From: Plasmodium relictum
Lineage: Eukaryota > Apicomplexa > Aconoidasida > Haemosporida > Plasmodiidae
Assembly: GCF_900005765.1 (NCBI RefSeq)
Contig: NC_041687.1
Location: 744,001-808,000, forward strand
Direction of reading: 5' to 3'
Length of the DNA: 64,000 nucleotides
In this document: positions 45,753 through 57,736 of the stretch, in pieces
Position numbering within the stretch: the stretch's first letter is position 1
Layout of the letters: each line of letters begins with the position of its first letter
Position numbers and translations under genes: made by a program
Notes under the pieces: generated by a model
Told to the model about the DNA's origin: nothing
The model's input: only the letters and a program-made list of their open reading frames with translations
The model's database searches: none

Positions 45753-47037
45753 TCTATATTCCTTTACACTAATTTTTTTTTTAAAAAATATGCTATTTTT
45801 CTTTCATATATATATTTAATAATAAATTAAAATATAAATACATGTATATAAACATTAATATATATATATATATCCATATATATATGTATGCATAAGCATA
45901 TGTGTTTTCGTTTTTATTTCATTTATTTAAAATTAAAAATTAAATGTATGCAAGTTATATTCATATTAAGAAAGTATATATATATATTTCTATGAAGATA
46001 AATTATCTTTAAAATTATTTTTTATTTGTCAATTGTAGAATAATATAAATTTTATTGTTAGCAAAATTTATATTGTTAAAGTCACAATATTTACTTTAAA
46101 AATGAAAAAATAAAGATTCATTTATATATTTATTTATATAAATCTATCTTTATTTTTATGTATTATATTTTTAATATTCATATTTATAAAAATTATTTTT
46201 ATTTTATTTTAATTTTAATTTTTTTTTTTTTTTTCGTAGATAAAAATGAAAAAGCAAATTCTATGTTGAATTTTTTTTATTTTCATAAAATTTTAAAAGT
46301 TGAAACATTTATAAAACATGCTTATTTTGAGCATCTACATTTTTTTCTTGTAAGTTATTTTTTAAAAAAGTTATCTATACATAAAAAAAAAAATAATAAA
46401 AATAGAAATAAATACAGAAGAAATATATTCTAAATTGAAAAAAGAGCTTTATAAATAAACAAAAAATATTCTTGTATACAATACTGTGAATTGTTACAAT
46501 TATTTTAACATTAAAAATTTTATTATACTTAAATCTTTTTGAATTTTGCTATTTTTTTTTTTTTTTTTTCAAAAATTTTAATTAAAATATTGAAAATATT
46601 TTTATTATAAAAATATATATTAACATTTAAAATGGAGAAAATCGTATTTAATCTTTAATAAAGGATATTTCAAAATTTTAAAATGCTTTTATGTACTATA
46701 TCTTTGTAAGAAAAGAGGGTTATAAAATGTAATTTAAAAAAGTTACACAAAAATAATTAAAAAAAAAATATATTAAATATTATTTAAGAAAAAAATATTC
46801 AAATTAAAAGACATTGTAATTAATAATTAGTAACAATGAAATGACACATTGTTTTTATACTTAGTAAAAAAAAAAAAAAAGATGTAAATAATAAAATAAA
46901 ATAAAGAAATAGAGGAAAATAAAAAAAAAAAAAAAAAAAAATAGAAATATTTATATATAGATGGTAAAATATTCAATTTTTATAATTTTAATTTATTTTT
47001 ACTTATTGTTTTAATCAAAATTAATGAAACTACAATA
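45753..47037. promoter_or_regulatory. Intergenic region upstream of TIM44, with one possible small gene
   Basis: This region between two minus-strand genes should carry the TIM44 promoter. A plus-strand small frame at 46158-46433 is listed separately. The rest is TA runs and poly-A, including a 20-base A run near 46921-46941. Confidence 0.45.
46158..46433 (+). CDS. Possible small gene, 91 codons, weak
   Basis: The first third is T-rich and hydrophobic and may be only intergenic DNA. From about 46240 the composition improves and reads as mixed codons (DKNEKANSMLNFFYFHKILK, then VETFIKHAYFEHLHFFL) and a basic end KKKNNKNRNKYRRNIF. A T run ending TTTTCGTAG at about 46239 looks like a splice acceptor, so the true gene may begin with an upstream exon I cannot place. 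No family is recognised. It may be a small organellar protein or a chance frame. Confidence 0.3.
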   Translation: MYYIFNIHIYKNYFYFILILIFFFFFVDKNEKANSMLNFFYFHKILKVETFIKHAYFEHLHFFLVSYFLKKLSIHKKKNNKNRNKYRRNIF

Positions 47038-47409
47038 TTATCTTTTAGCAATTTTTCTACCTCTTCCTCTTCCTTTATTTCTTTCTTTATTTGAAAAAGA
47101 TTTATCTTTTGAAACTTTTTGCTTCGGTGTATCATCAACCAATAAAGTATCAAGAGGCAAACTATCTGATAAAATAAAATATCTTATATTGTTACCTCTA
47201 ATAGTTACGTGCTCTAATGATAAAAATTGTTTGTTATTAACATTATATTCACCAATATTTTTGTGTTTAATCACAACTTTGACATTTTTCATATGTGTAT
47301 TCATTTTTATATCTACTCCTGTTATAATACCAGTGATTAATGTCCCATTTTTTAATTCTATAGTAACATTTTCATTAGTTAATTTCATTAAAAATGATAC
47401 TAGTTTCAT
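47038..47409 (-). CDS. SNRPD1: Small nuclear ribonucleoprotein Sm D1
   Basis: This single-exon gene encodes 123 residues, close to human SmD1 (119). Sm D1 is one of the seven Sm proteins forming the ring on U1, U2, U4 and U5 snRNA. The start [20 protein letters not shown], the Sm1 motif [20 protein letters not shown] and the Sm2 motif [20 protein letters not shown] followed by DTLLVDDTP are almost identical to the family. The loop between strands 3 and 4 carries a short parasite insert ([11 protein letters not shown]). The usual Gly-Arg tail, a target of arginine methylation and SMN binding, is reduced here to GRGRGR followed by KIAKR. Confidence 0.95.
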   Translation of the reverse strand: MKLVSFLMKLTNENVTIELKNGTLITGIITGVDIKMNTHMKNVKVVIKHKNIGEYNVNNKQFLSLEHVTIRGNNIRYFILSDSLPLDTLLVDDTPKQKVSKDKSFSNKERNKGRGRGRKIAKR

Positions 47410-47474
47410 TTTTATTACTTCTCATATATAATATATTTTTCTTTTGTATTTTTTTTTTCTTCTATTTTTTATTC

Positions 47475-47509
<35 letters not shown>

Positions 47510-47805
47510 TTTATATTTCTTCTGCCTTTTCTTTATTCTATTAAATATATAGCTTTTTTTTTTTTCTTTTTTTTATTATTCCTTTTTTATCTTTATTCTG
47601 AAATAATTTGTCATTAGTATAACTATCTCTTTAATCTTACTATAAGCCTATATTGAGATTATTTTATTTTATCTTTTTTTAATACTTATGAAATTATATA
47701 TAGTTAAAAAAAAAATAAAATGTAAATATGAAAGTATATAAATGAAAAAAAAAACCAATACATAAAAAATAGGGAGATTAAAAACAATGTTTTGTACTAT
47801 TTTAT
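47410..47805. promoter_or_regulatory. Intergenic region upstream of SmD1
   Basis: This short T-rich gap should hold the SmD1 promoter. A TA run lies at about 47478-47505. I see nothing else in it. Confidence 0.4.
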
Positions 47806-48126
47806 TTATCTCATTTTATTACAAAGATTATTTATCAACATCACATCCTTAATAAATTTATCAATCACTCTAATGAAAAAAATAATTTTTTTATATATTT
47901 TTGAAATTGTTAATATTTTCAATGAAACATTTAAGTTTTTGTATCTTTATAAACTTAGTGCTGATTTATTTAATTTCAAAAAAAAAAATGTAAAATTTAT
48001 AATACATTAATAAAAAATATATTTAAAAAAAAAAAAAAGTTAAAATATGCTTTAAAAAGAAATTGTATGAATATATAATTAACTTTAAAATTACAGTAGC
48101 ATTTTTTCAAAAAAAAAATTATCCAT
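47806..48126 (-). CDS. Candidate small spliced gene, 56 residues
   Basis: Proposed exons are 48126-48095 and 47944-47806 with a 150-base AT-rich intron (donor GTAATTTT, acceptor TATAAAG). The product begins MDNFFFEKMLLYKNLNVSLK and continues KKIIFFIRVIDKFIKDVML to the end NNLCNKMR. The second exon uses ordinary parasite codons (GTG ATT GAT AAA TTT ATT AAG GAT) and is less AT-rich than its surroundings, which is why I noticed it. The protein would be basic with one amphipathic or membrane-like segment. A plus-strand frame across the same bases is more T-rich and less convincing. No homologue is recognised; treat it as a candidate. Confidence 0.33.
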
Positions 48127-48799
48127 TTTATTACTAACTTCAATTTTTTTAATTAGTATATATCTAATAATTATTTTTTATATTATTTTTTATTATTGTA
48201 AAAAAATATTTTTTTTTATCAAATTTTTATAATAGATGTAGTATGAATATAGATAAAAAGTTTATTCGATATTAAATGTTTTAACTAAAATTCGTATTTT
48301 TTCTATCTTAATTTAAAATTCTTTTTTTATACGTTAAATACACAATTAATGTTAATATTTTATTTTTAAAAGTAAGCAAAGATTTTTATTATTGATAATA
48401 GTTATATAATTTCAAAAAAAAATCAAAAAAAAAAAAAAAAAAAAAATCAAAAAACAAAAAAAAGGTAAAATAAAATAGAAATAAAGTAAAAATAGGAATA
48501 ATATATTTGTTATATGTTTTCTAAAGAATAAAGATAATAGATAAATTTTCGTTTGAAAAAAAAAAAAATGAATATACTTTTTTTTATGAATAATACACAA
48601 AATAACAGTTTATAAGAAAGGGAAAAAATTTAACATAATTTGTAAAAATTTAAATTATTTCTTATAAGCATTAAAAGCTAATGAATATATATATTCATAA
48701 AAAAAAAGAAAAAATATAATATTTCTTTTCTTAGATAATTGAACAAATCAATTTTTTATGGAAATTATTCTTTCTAAAAATAAATATTTATCTTCATTA
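48127..48799. other. Intergenic region
   Basis: It is dominated by T- and A-rich DNA, with an A run at about 48426-48446. I see no gene in it. Confidence 0.45.
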
Positions 48800-49344
48800 T
48801 TAATTATTCAAATACTTATTGTACTTTTCTTCATCGATTATCCCTTTTTTTTTTAACTTGTCTAAATGGTGTTTATAAAAATAAGAAGGACTATAATGTC
48901 TTATACTAAAATCTGGTTTATGAGCTTTATAAACAAATAATCCACCTAAAATTAAACTAAGAAAACTAAACAAAAAAACAAATTTATAATATTAATTCCA
49001 TGTATATATTTATAAGATAAATTATCAAAAATGCATATGACTGTAGTATAATATATATTCTTAAATTTTAATAAAAAATAAAAAACCATTTCATATTAAG
49101 GATTATATATATTTAAATCTTAAAAAATAATAACTCTATTGTAAAATTTCATTTATAAAATAGAATATTACACAATTGATATGTTTTATGAATATTTTAT
49201 TCATTCAAATTTCTATTTTTTAAATTATATGTATATTTCATTATTTCTTCTTTCTTAATACCTATATCGCCTTAAAAATGTTACTCTATCTTTGGAAAAA
49301 TTTGGGAATTTTTTAAAAATTACTTCAACTGGAATAAAAACCAT
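48800..49344 (-). CDS. 82-residue single-span membrane protein of unknown function, two exons
   Basis: Predicted exons are 49344-49262 and 48965-48800. The donor is GTATTAAG and the acceptor TTTGTTTAG, and phase is kept across a Ser codon. The product begins MVFIPVEVIFKKFPNFSKD, has a single hydrophobic segment SFLSLILGGLFVYKAHKP at about residues 28-45, then FSIRHYSPSYFYKHHLDKLK and KGIIDEEKYNKYLNN. The short basic front, one membrane span and hydrophilic tail resemble small accessory subunits of mitochondrial inner-membrane complexes, but this is an inference from shape only. The codon content and the clean splice make a real gene likely. Confidence 0.68.
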
Positions 49345-50506
49345 TTTCTTAGAATATAAGAAGAAAAGAAAAAAAATTCTACATGTACATATACATATAT
49401 ATATTTGATTCTTAAATTGTTTGTTTTACTTTTATAAAAGAAAAAAAAAATTTTAATTAAATTTATAAAGGAAATTTTTTGATTCTTAAATATTTTATGT
49501 AAAGAGAAAAAAAAAAAAAAAAATAATAATAATAAACTCAAGAACTCATTAAAAATTAAATTTTTATCTTTTTAGTGCGCGCATTTAAAAAAAAAAAAAA
49601 AGGAAAAAAAAAAATCAAAGTCAAATAAAATGAATAAAAAAAAATAATTTTTTTAAAAATATTAAAAATACAACATTTAAAAAAAAAAAATATTCTTTAA
49701 TTAAATTTAAAATAAATTAAAAATTAAAGTGACTTTTATTCGAAAATTTAATAATATATATAAATATATATATATGTATATATTTTTTTGATTATAAATA
49801 TATATTTTATTGGTAAAATTTAAATACAAAATATTTCACAATTATAAGCACAAGGATTTAATAATAAAAAAAAAAAAAAAAATAGTAATATAGTAATATC
49901 AATATAGCTGCAGTGATTTTGACACTAAATTATTAAATATGAAAAAAAAGTGGAAAATATATGAATTAAAAACCCAATGAAACTAAAAAATAAAAAATTA
50001 GTATATTAATTTAAAATTTTAAATTTAAAAAAAATTATTTACTATTAGAATAAATATCGTAATAGTATCATAAATAAATAGATTGTTTATATTTAAAAAA
50101 AAAAAAAAGGAAAAAAAATTTAAGGAAAAAAAATTAAAAATATGCATTTTAAGATTAATTGTAATATATATTTAATAAAGAAAAGTTAAAATTTTGCTAA
50201 TTTTTTTTTTTTAAATGTATATTTTTAAATATAAATTATGTTTTTGATAATAATCTATTTTGTTCACCTTTTTCATTTTATAATAATAATAAATGGTATC
50301 TATATGTTTTAGTTGTTTATCACAATTTGTCAATTTAATATATTGTACATTTATTATGTTTATCATATAATTTAAAAATTTATTTATTACCACTTTTAAC
50401 TTTCTGTTTGATCTATGACTTAAAAATAGTTGTAATTAAATACAGGAATGATTAGTAATTCATTAAATTGATGTTATCTTTTTCTCACTTCTTTTTTTTT
50501 TTTGTT
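49345..50506. promoter_or_regulatory. Intergenic region upstream of the 82-residue gene
   Basis: It should carry that gene's promoter and the 3' untranslated region of the downstream kelch gene. It is homopolymer-rich, and a 60-codon frame at 50211-50393 shows no coding character. Confidence 0.45.
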
Positions 50507-52730
50507 TCATTCCTTTTTATTTTCATTAATTCCTTCATATACTAATGATTCGTAATTTACTTCATTATTTTCTTCACTAGAAAATGAAGAATTGGGACTT
50601 TGATTCGTTACATTATCTTTTTCATTGATATCTTTTGGTAATTCCTCTTCTAATTTACTTAAGGAATCTACCGTGGTGTTATCCAATGCTTGAATTCTTC
50701 TTTTTAAGTCTTGATAATATTTTTCATGAGATTCGAACCTTTTTGATAAACGTGAATAATCTATTTTGGCTAGTTTATTGGAAATTTTTACTTTTTCATT
50801 TATATCACTTATTAATTGAATATATCTAACAAATGTTAAGGTAATTCCACTTAAGAATTCTTTTATTTCTTTTATTTCTTTTCTGAGTAAAGGATTTAAT
50901 ACTTTTTTTGGATTGATACCAACAGAATCTACTCTTTTATGTAATTCATCTATTTTATTATTTAGAATTCTATAATATAAAAAAAAATAATAATAACAAA
51001 ATGTATGATAAATTTATATATATTAAAATTTTTTTTTTTTTTTATATTTCATACTTAAAATAATGCGATGCAAATAAGGGAGTGTATTTATATACATTAG
51101 AGCAAGGTTCATTATTTCTTAAACCACCAAAAACAAAAAAATAACCATTTTCATCCATTTGAACAATATTTCCATAAAAATGATGAGTTACTGGTGACAT
51201 ACCATAAACATTTAGGTTTGACCAAGTATTTAATTTTATATCATAAGCATGTATATCTAAAGAAAAAAAAATAAAACAAAACAATATATGCATAGTCTCT
51301 TAATATAATTTTAAATACATGAAATTTTTATAATTTTTATACCTAAAAGTTGTGGCTTGCAATACCAGGTAGAATTATATCCACCGAATACAATAAACCA
51401 TCTTCCATTTAAAACTATTGAACTATGGCTATATATGGATAAAAAAAAAAAAATTTTACGATAATATAAAAATAAATTATATTAATAAATATTGATAATA
51501 TTAAAAAGAAAATATTATATTTATAAAATTTTTAATATTATTTTGTCTTAACCCAAATCTTTCCATAGGCATTTCACCGATAGAATTCTTAATATGGTTC
51601 CATTTTCCATTATTTAATGAATAAGACCAAAAAACATCTTGCACACACTTATGATTATCATTTAATCCACCAAATATATAAACCTTTATATCATTTCCTT
51701 GATTAGAAATACAAAGAGCACATGAGTGAAAATATCTACCATATGGTTTAGAGGCATCTCTTTTGTAATATTCTCTTTTACTCATAACTTTTACCCATTT
51801 TTTTTCTTCTTCAAAAAAGCACCATATATCATTATTTGTTTTTGAGTTCCCCATATATCCTATTAAAGTGAATAGGAAAATTTTATTTTTCAAATGAAGA
51901 AATATAAAAAAAAAAAAAGACTAATAAAGTAGAATAAAATAAAATAAACACAAAATAAATATATATATATGTATTATAAAAATCTTAATTACAAAGATGC
52001 TTCTAACAATTTTTTTTTTTTAAATCCCTTATACCTCCATGAATAAAGACAATATTTTTATATTTAAAAGAAACGTGGCCATAAAGTGGTGGTGGAGAAA
52101 ATTCAGTATTGATACGTTTCCAGGTACTTTTATTTATAATAAAAATATAAGTATCATTTGTAATATATGAATCTCTCTTTCCCCCATAAAGAAATAAACA
52201 ATGTTCATTTAACTCACTTGAATATATTAAATTTAATGTTGCAAAATAGCGTGGTTTAGGTTGATTTATTTCATCTATTTTTTTAAAAATTTGAGTATCT
52301 ATAGAGAAAGAAAAAAAAAAAAAATACATGTAAATACATAAGCATATTAATATACTTTTTTTTTTTTTTTTTAATTGTTATTACCAATATTATACTGTAT
52401 TAATTTTGGATCGAAATTAGAAATTTGCTGATTACCTCCATATATATAAATGAAATTATTATATAAAATACTTGAATGACCAAAACGAACGTTGAAAATA
52501 GATCCTTGATGTATTACTTCCGATTTACAATAAAAAGGAAGAACTTCAGAACAAAAAGAGATGGAATCAGAAGAGTCCCTTGTAATTTCATTTTTAATTT
52601 CAGGTTTATGATTTGTAAATGTCTTTGAAATTATTTTAAATAAATTTTCTCCATATACTATAGTATCATGCGTAATTTTTGCCAGATATGAATCATCTCT
52701 TTTTAAATTAAAGAATCTATTAGTTGTCAT
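50507..52730 (-). CDS. Kelch-repeat protein B, six exons, C-terminal coiled coil
   Basis: Predicted exons in transcript order are 52730-52385, 52298-52035, 51859-51553, 51428-51343, 51256-51055 and 50969-50507, giving 555 residues. At least five kelch blades are seen from residue about 85 to 400, each with the paired-Gly strand and a downstream Trp: VRFGHSSILYNNFIYIYGG, KPRYFATLNLIYSSEL with LFLYGGKRD, PLYGHVSFKYKNIVFIHGG, VYIFGGLNDNHKCVQDVFW and RWFIVFGGYNSTW. The rest, from about 400 to 555, is a charged coiled coil (PLLRKEIKEIKEFLSGI; KYYQDLKRRIQALDNTT). There is no BTB domain, so it is a scaffold-type kelch protein rather than a Cul3 adaptor. It is a tandem relative of the next gene. Confidence 0.87.
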
Positions 52731-53546
52731 TTTTTTGTAATTGAATTTTCTCTAAAATATGCATTTCGTAAATATTATTTAATTAAAAAAAAAAATAAAA
52801 AAATAAATAAAAATATATGAAAAAAATGAAATAAAACAAAATTAAAATTTATATTTCATTTTACTTAGTGGCAAATATAAGTTAATTTGAAATAAATGTT
52901 TTAAAATAATTAATTTGGGTTTTATTTGTAATAATTTAAATTAAAATTTTTTTTTATACAACTTACGATGTGTGCATCATGCAACATTATCTAAAATCAA
53001 CGTCATTTATTTATTTTTATTTTTATTTTTTTAAAGAATCCTTTTTTTTTTAAAAGAATCTTTTTATTTTAAAAAAAATAAAATAAAAAAATATGGCTTA
53101 TATTTAAGAAAGATATTTTTCTTTACAAATAAAAATAGTTGTCATCTTAAAAAAAATTTGTTCTGTTGCTATATTTAAAAATTTAGTAAGTGCAAGAATT
53201 AAAAACATGAAAAAATTAAGAAAATAATTAAAAGCTTTTCTACATAATTATAGGTGGAAATATTTAAAAAAAAAAAAGAATTAAATAAAGAAATAAAAAA
53301 AAAAATAAAATGAGAAAAATATAAATTAAGAAAATATATTGAATTTTTTTCATAGCTCATAAATTTAATAGATATTTTATTTTTTTAAAAGTGAAAAAAA
53401 AAAAGAGAAAATTTAAAACATAGCATTAGTTTTTTTTTTTTTGAAATTCCTTTAAAATAATTGAAATTACTGAATACTAAAGGATCATAAATTATGTTTT
53501 ATTAATATTGAAATCATATATTGAACTACATCATAGGCACGTGTAA
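52731..53546. promoter_or_regulatory. Intergenic region between the two kelch genes
   Basis: It should hold the kelch B promoter and the kelch A 3' untranslated region. It is A/T homopolymer-rich, and no coding remnant of the duplication is visible. Confidence 0.45.
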
Positions 53547-55469
53547 TTAATTATCTAAATTATCATTCTTAAGTGAATTATTAGATAATTCTAGTTTTCT
53601 TATGCGCTCTTCCAATTTTTCCATAGCTTCCAAACTGATATCTTTAGAAAGTATTTTTTCACATTGCTCGTTTAATTTTTCAAGTTCTGATGAAATATAA
53701 GAAAATAATAATATGAAGAAATATAAATATTACATAAACAAATGTAATTTCTATATAATGTGTATATCGAATTCATTAAAAATACATTTTTTTTTTTTTT
53801 TTTTTGTTTTTTTTGGGTAATTATTTATTTTAATTATAAATTTATTTAAAATATTACCGTAAAACTTAGTTTCAAAAGTTTTCATCATATTACTTATATT
53901 ATTAATTTCTTCTTTTAATTCGCTAATTTTCATGTCAAAATCTGATAAGTCTATATTTTCATTATCATTACAAGTTGAACCAAAATTTCTCATTTTATCA
54001 TTTAGTTGTTCTATTTTTCCTGTCAATACTTTGTATGATACATATGTTACAAGAGGTGATAAACTAAAAGCATCAGAACATTCTTGTGAATGATCAGTAC
54101 CCCCAAAAATATGTAAAGATTTCTTATAAGGTAACAAGCACAAAGATCCGTAATATGCTCTATTAAAACTCTTTGATGTGCTTATATCAATTTCAAACCA
54201 TGTAAATGTATATATATTCAATGCATACATATCTTAAGAAAAAAAAAATATATATATAAATTTTATATATTTAGAATATATAAAAAGAAACTAAAATTAT
54301 AACTTTTATTGTTTTACCTGATAAAGCATAATTGTCAATCCATCCATTTGCAATACCACCATAAATTATCATCCATTCATTGTCAAATAATTGCGCAGAA
54401 TGTCTATCAAAAAGTAAAAATAAATTTACACATTTTTGTATATATATGTATGATTTATAATTCAATTTTTTTATATATAATTTTCTTTTTTTTTTATAAT
54501 TTCTCAAACTAACCCCCATCTTGCACAAGGTTTGCATCCTGAAGTTTTTGATATTTCTTTCCATCTGTTAGTGTTTATATTAAACATCCAAGTATCTGAT
54601 AATGCCCCATTGAAACCTTTTTTATTACCTCCAAATAAAAAAGCTAGCCTTGCGTTTCCATATAAAGAAAAAACTAAGCTATGTCCATATCTTGCTTCAG
54701 GAGTTATTTGTATTTGATTAACTTCTGTCCACATACCCTTTGAAAAACACCATAAATCAGATAATACTTGCTCATTATTATCCAATCCCCCATGAATATA
54801 TAAGGAATTTTCAAAACTGAAAGATGAATGCTTATATCTTGGACAAGGATTAACTTTATTATTAATAATATTCCATTTTTTGGTTTGAAAGTCAAATACA
54901 CATGTTTCATCAGTAATTTTCTCTTTCTCAGTTATACCACCAAACAAAATAATAAATTTTTTATTATCTTCAGTTATAACGTTTCCTGAACAAAATGCTC
55001 TACCCTCTATATCATTTGAATTTAAGCGCATTTTTTCAAACAAATTAATACCTGGTACATACCTTATAAAATTGTTAATGCATTTATTTTCAACCATTCC
55101 ACCATATATGCATATGTCACCATTTAACTCTACTGTTATATGTCCTTGTGTTTTTTTAAAACAATTTTCATTATGCATAATTTCAGTTAAATGAAAAGCT
55201 GGCGGTGAGAGAAACCCTTTTGACACATCATTATTTTGAACATAAATTTCAGTTTCATTATTATCTTCATCATTATCATTCTTCCCTTTTTTTTTTTTAG
55301 GTTCGTTATCTTCATTTGGCATTCCATTATCATGTTGGTTTTTTTTTTTTTGCAGTTGTTCAATTAGTTTTAAATTATTATTTTTTTCATTTGCTTCATC
55401 ATTTTCATTTTGTATGCTTGTTTCATTTTCATCTATTACTTTTTTTGTTGATAAATTATTATTTTCCAT
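53547..55469 (-). CDS. Kelch-repeat protein A, four exons, C-terminal coiled coil
   Basis: Predicted exons in transcript order are 55469-54514, 54403-54318, 54232-53858 and 53686-53547, giving 518 residues. The first 85 residues are an acidic/Asn linker. Kelch blades follow: GHITVELNGDICIYGGMVE, KKFIILFGGITEKEKITDE, RYKHSSFSFENSLYIHGGLD, ARYGHSLVFSLYGNARLAFL with FGGNKKGFNGALSDTW, then CARWGHSAQLFDNEWMIIYG and SLHIFGGTDHSQECSDAF. The C-terminal 110 residues form a coiled coil (NISNMMKTFETKFYELEKLN; AMEKLEERIRKLELS). Kelch propellers bind partner proteins; the partner is unknown. An 86-base exon encoding the GHS/GG blade has an exact counterpart in kelch B. Confidence 0.87.
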
Positions 55470-57736
55470 TTTCTAAAATTTAATATTTAAACTATTAATT
55501 ATTTCTTTTCTTTTTTTAAAATATATATTATTTATAACATATTATGTTTACAAATCTCCTATATTATTACAAAAACTCCAGAATTATATTAAGGTTTTTT
55601 TTTTATTATTTTTATTCTTTTCTATATTTTAAAAATTTATTCTAAATATATTTTATTGCCTTTTTAAATATAATATATATATAATATATATAACAAAAAT
55701 AAGTTCTCCATATATTTTTATTCTACTTTATTTACAAAACTTTTTTTATCAATATTATTATTATTTACTATTTTAAAAAATATATTACTTACAAATTAGT
55801 ATTTTTTTTTTTTTAATATTTTTACTTATGTGTCATAGACAAAATGCTTAGCTAATAGAAAAATGTTGCATGAAATATTTTATTTTAGCTTCGAAAATGT
55901 ATTTTACTGAAATCTCAGAAAAAGTCATTAAGAGATGAATTTTAATTTTTATTATAAAAACAGAGGAAATATAAAGAAATATATAATTTAAATTATACAT
56001 ATATACACATATATACACCTATATACTAATACTAATATTTTTGTACTAATTTATATAGAAAAAAACATATTTATAAAATTTTAAAGATACCTTAAAAACT
56101 AAACAGATTCCCCTTAATTATAATTCTAAAACAGTGTTTTTTTTTTTTTTTCCTTTTTTAAAATAAATTTTTAATTTTGTGGCATTTTAATTATATGGCA
56201 TAATTCTTATATATATTTTTTTGTTTGACTTTTATAATGTTTATTAATTTTTACAAAAAATTTAAAACTTTAATACACATATATTATAAAAAATGATAAA
56301 AAACATTAATTATATATAATTTAGGTTTGTGCCATTGCTTTTTTTTTGTTTTTTTCAATTCGCTTAAGCATGCATTTCAGTTGGAGCAATCTGTTGTATA
56401 GCTTCAATTTTTTTTCTAAAAAAAATTTCGCTTTGAGTGTTCTAAGAAGATAAAACTTTTTTTTTTTTTGTTTTAGTAATTAAAAATAATATAATCGTTT
56501 ATTTTAATTTTTATATACATATAAATAAATTTTAAATATAATAACCATATTAAATAAAAATTAGTAACAATCTAATAAAAAAATTCTGATTCTCTTAGCA
56601 CTTATTGCACCTTTATTTTTTAGTTTTTGCTTTTTGCTTTCTTTTTTAAATAATGTTAAAATAGTTTTTAAAATTTAGGAACAAATAGAAGCAAAAGAAA
56701 AAAATTTTAAGTAGAAAAAATTAATTTAAAATAATATAAAATTAGAATCATTACAAGAAAAGTTGAACCAATAATTTATAGAAAAACAAAAAACAAAAAA
56801 CAAGACATTTTTTTGTAAAACTTACAATTTTTTTATACTTACTAAAAAAAATATAGTATTTGGTCTTCTATTAAATAACATAATGTGTATATATATACCT
56901 TATAAAACATTTATATGTTTTTTTTTTCATTCATAGAGCACTAAAAATAGATAACAATTAAAATTTTTTATAATGTTTTATTTTTATATCATGCAACTCA
57001 TTTTTATTCCATTAAAGAAAAATATAATTTGTAGAAATTTATTTTAATTTGTATGTGTGTAACCTTTTTTTTTAAAAAAAAATATCAAATGATAGTTGTT
57101 TTTGTATTCTTTATAGAAATTTTATCTTCTAAAACTTAAACCTTTTTTTTTTTTATAAATTTAAATTAATAAATTCTATTTATTTGGCTTCCAAATTTTT
57201 TGCTTATTTTTAAATATTTCTTTTTTATATATATATATATATATAATTATTTCTTAATATTTACAAACCTATACATATATATATCCATTTTTTATTTTGT
57301 AATATTATTAGAGAATCATTTTGATATTTAAAAAAAAAAATACTTCGAAAAATAAAACTTAATTCATAAAAAAATATATTAATAGGTATTATACAAAAAA
57401 AAAAATAAGAAAAAAAAAAAAATTAAGTTAAAACTTTAAAACATTTATTTTCTTTGAATCCTCCCTCAAAAAAAAAAAAAAAAAAAAATAGAAAAATCTT
57501 TTGGAAAAAAAAGAGAGGCAAGATATTAATTAGTATATTCACAAAATAATAAAAATAAAATTCTTTTTTATAATAAAATAAAGATAAGAAAATGTTCCTA
57601 TTTTTTCATTAAAAAAAAAATTAAATATATTTTAGTAAATATTGTTTTCTATAATTATAATGATAAGTTAAAAAAATCTTTACTTTTTTTATATACTCTT
57701 AAATTTTTTTTTTTTATTAATTATGAATTATAAATA
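55470..57736. promoter_or_regulatory. 2.3-kb divergent intergenic region with a GC-elevated patch
   Basis: It lies between the starts of kelch A and the 91-residue gene. Most is homopolymer-rich. A short patch at 56340-56450 has much higher GC than its surroundings and short open frames on both strands, listed separately. Confidence 0.45.
56364..56548 (-). other. GC-elevated patch: candidate 26-residue microprotein or non-coding RNA
   Basis: On the minus strand an ATG at 56548-56546 followed directly by GT could splice to TTCTTAG at 56442, giving M followed by NTQSEIFFRKKIEAIQQIAP and TEMHA with a stop at 56364-56366. This ATG-only first exon would mirror RPL35. On the plus strand a 28-codon frame from the ATG at about 56369 (MHFSWSNLLYSFNFFSKK) overlaps it. 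The minus-strand frame uses commoner parasite codons. It could equally be a structured RNA; I see no clear snoRNA boxes. Confidence 0.3.

Noticed and set aside
49320-49541. 73-codon frame covering the first exon of the 82-residue gene in another phase
   Set aside because: It is made of T- and A-run translations and conflicts with the spliced model that gives a coherent protein.
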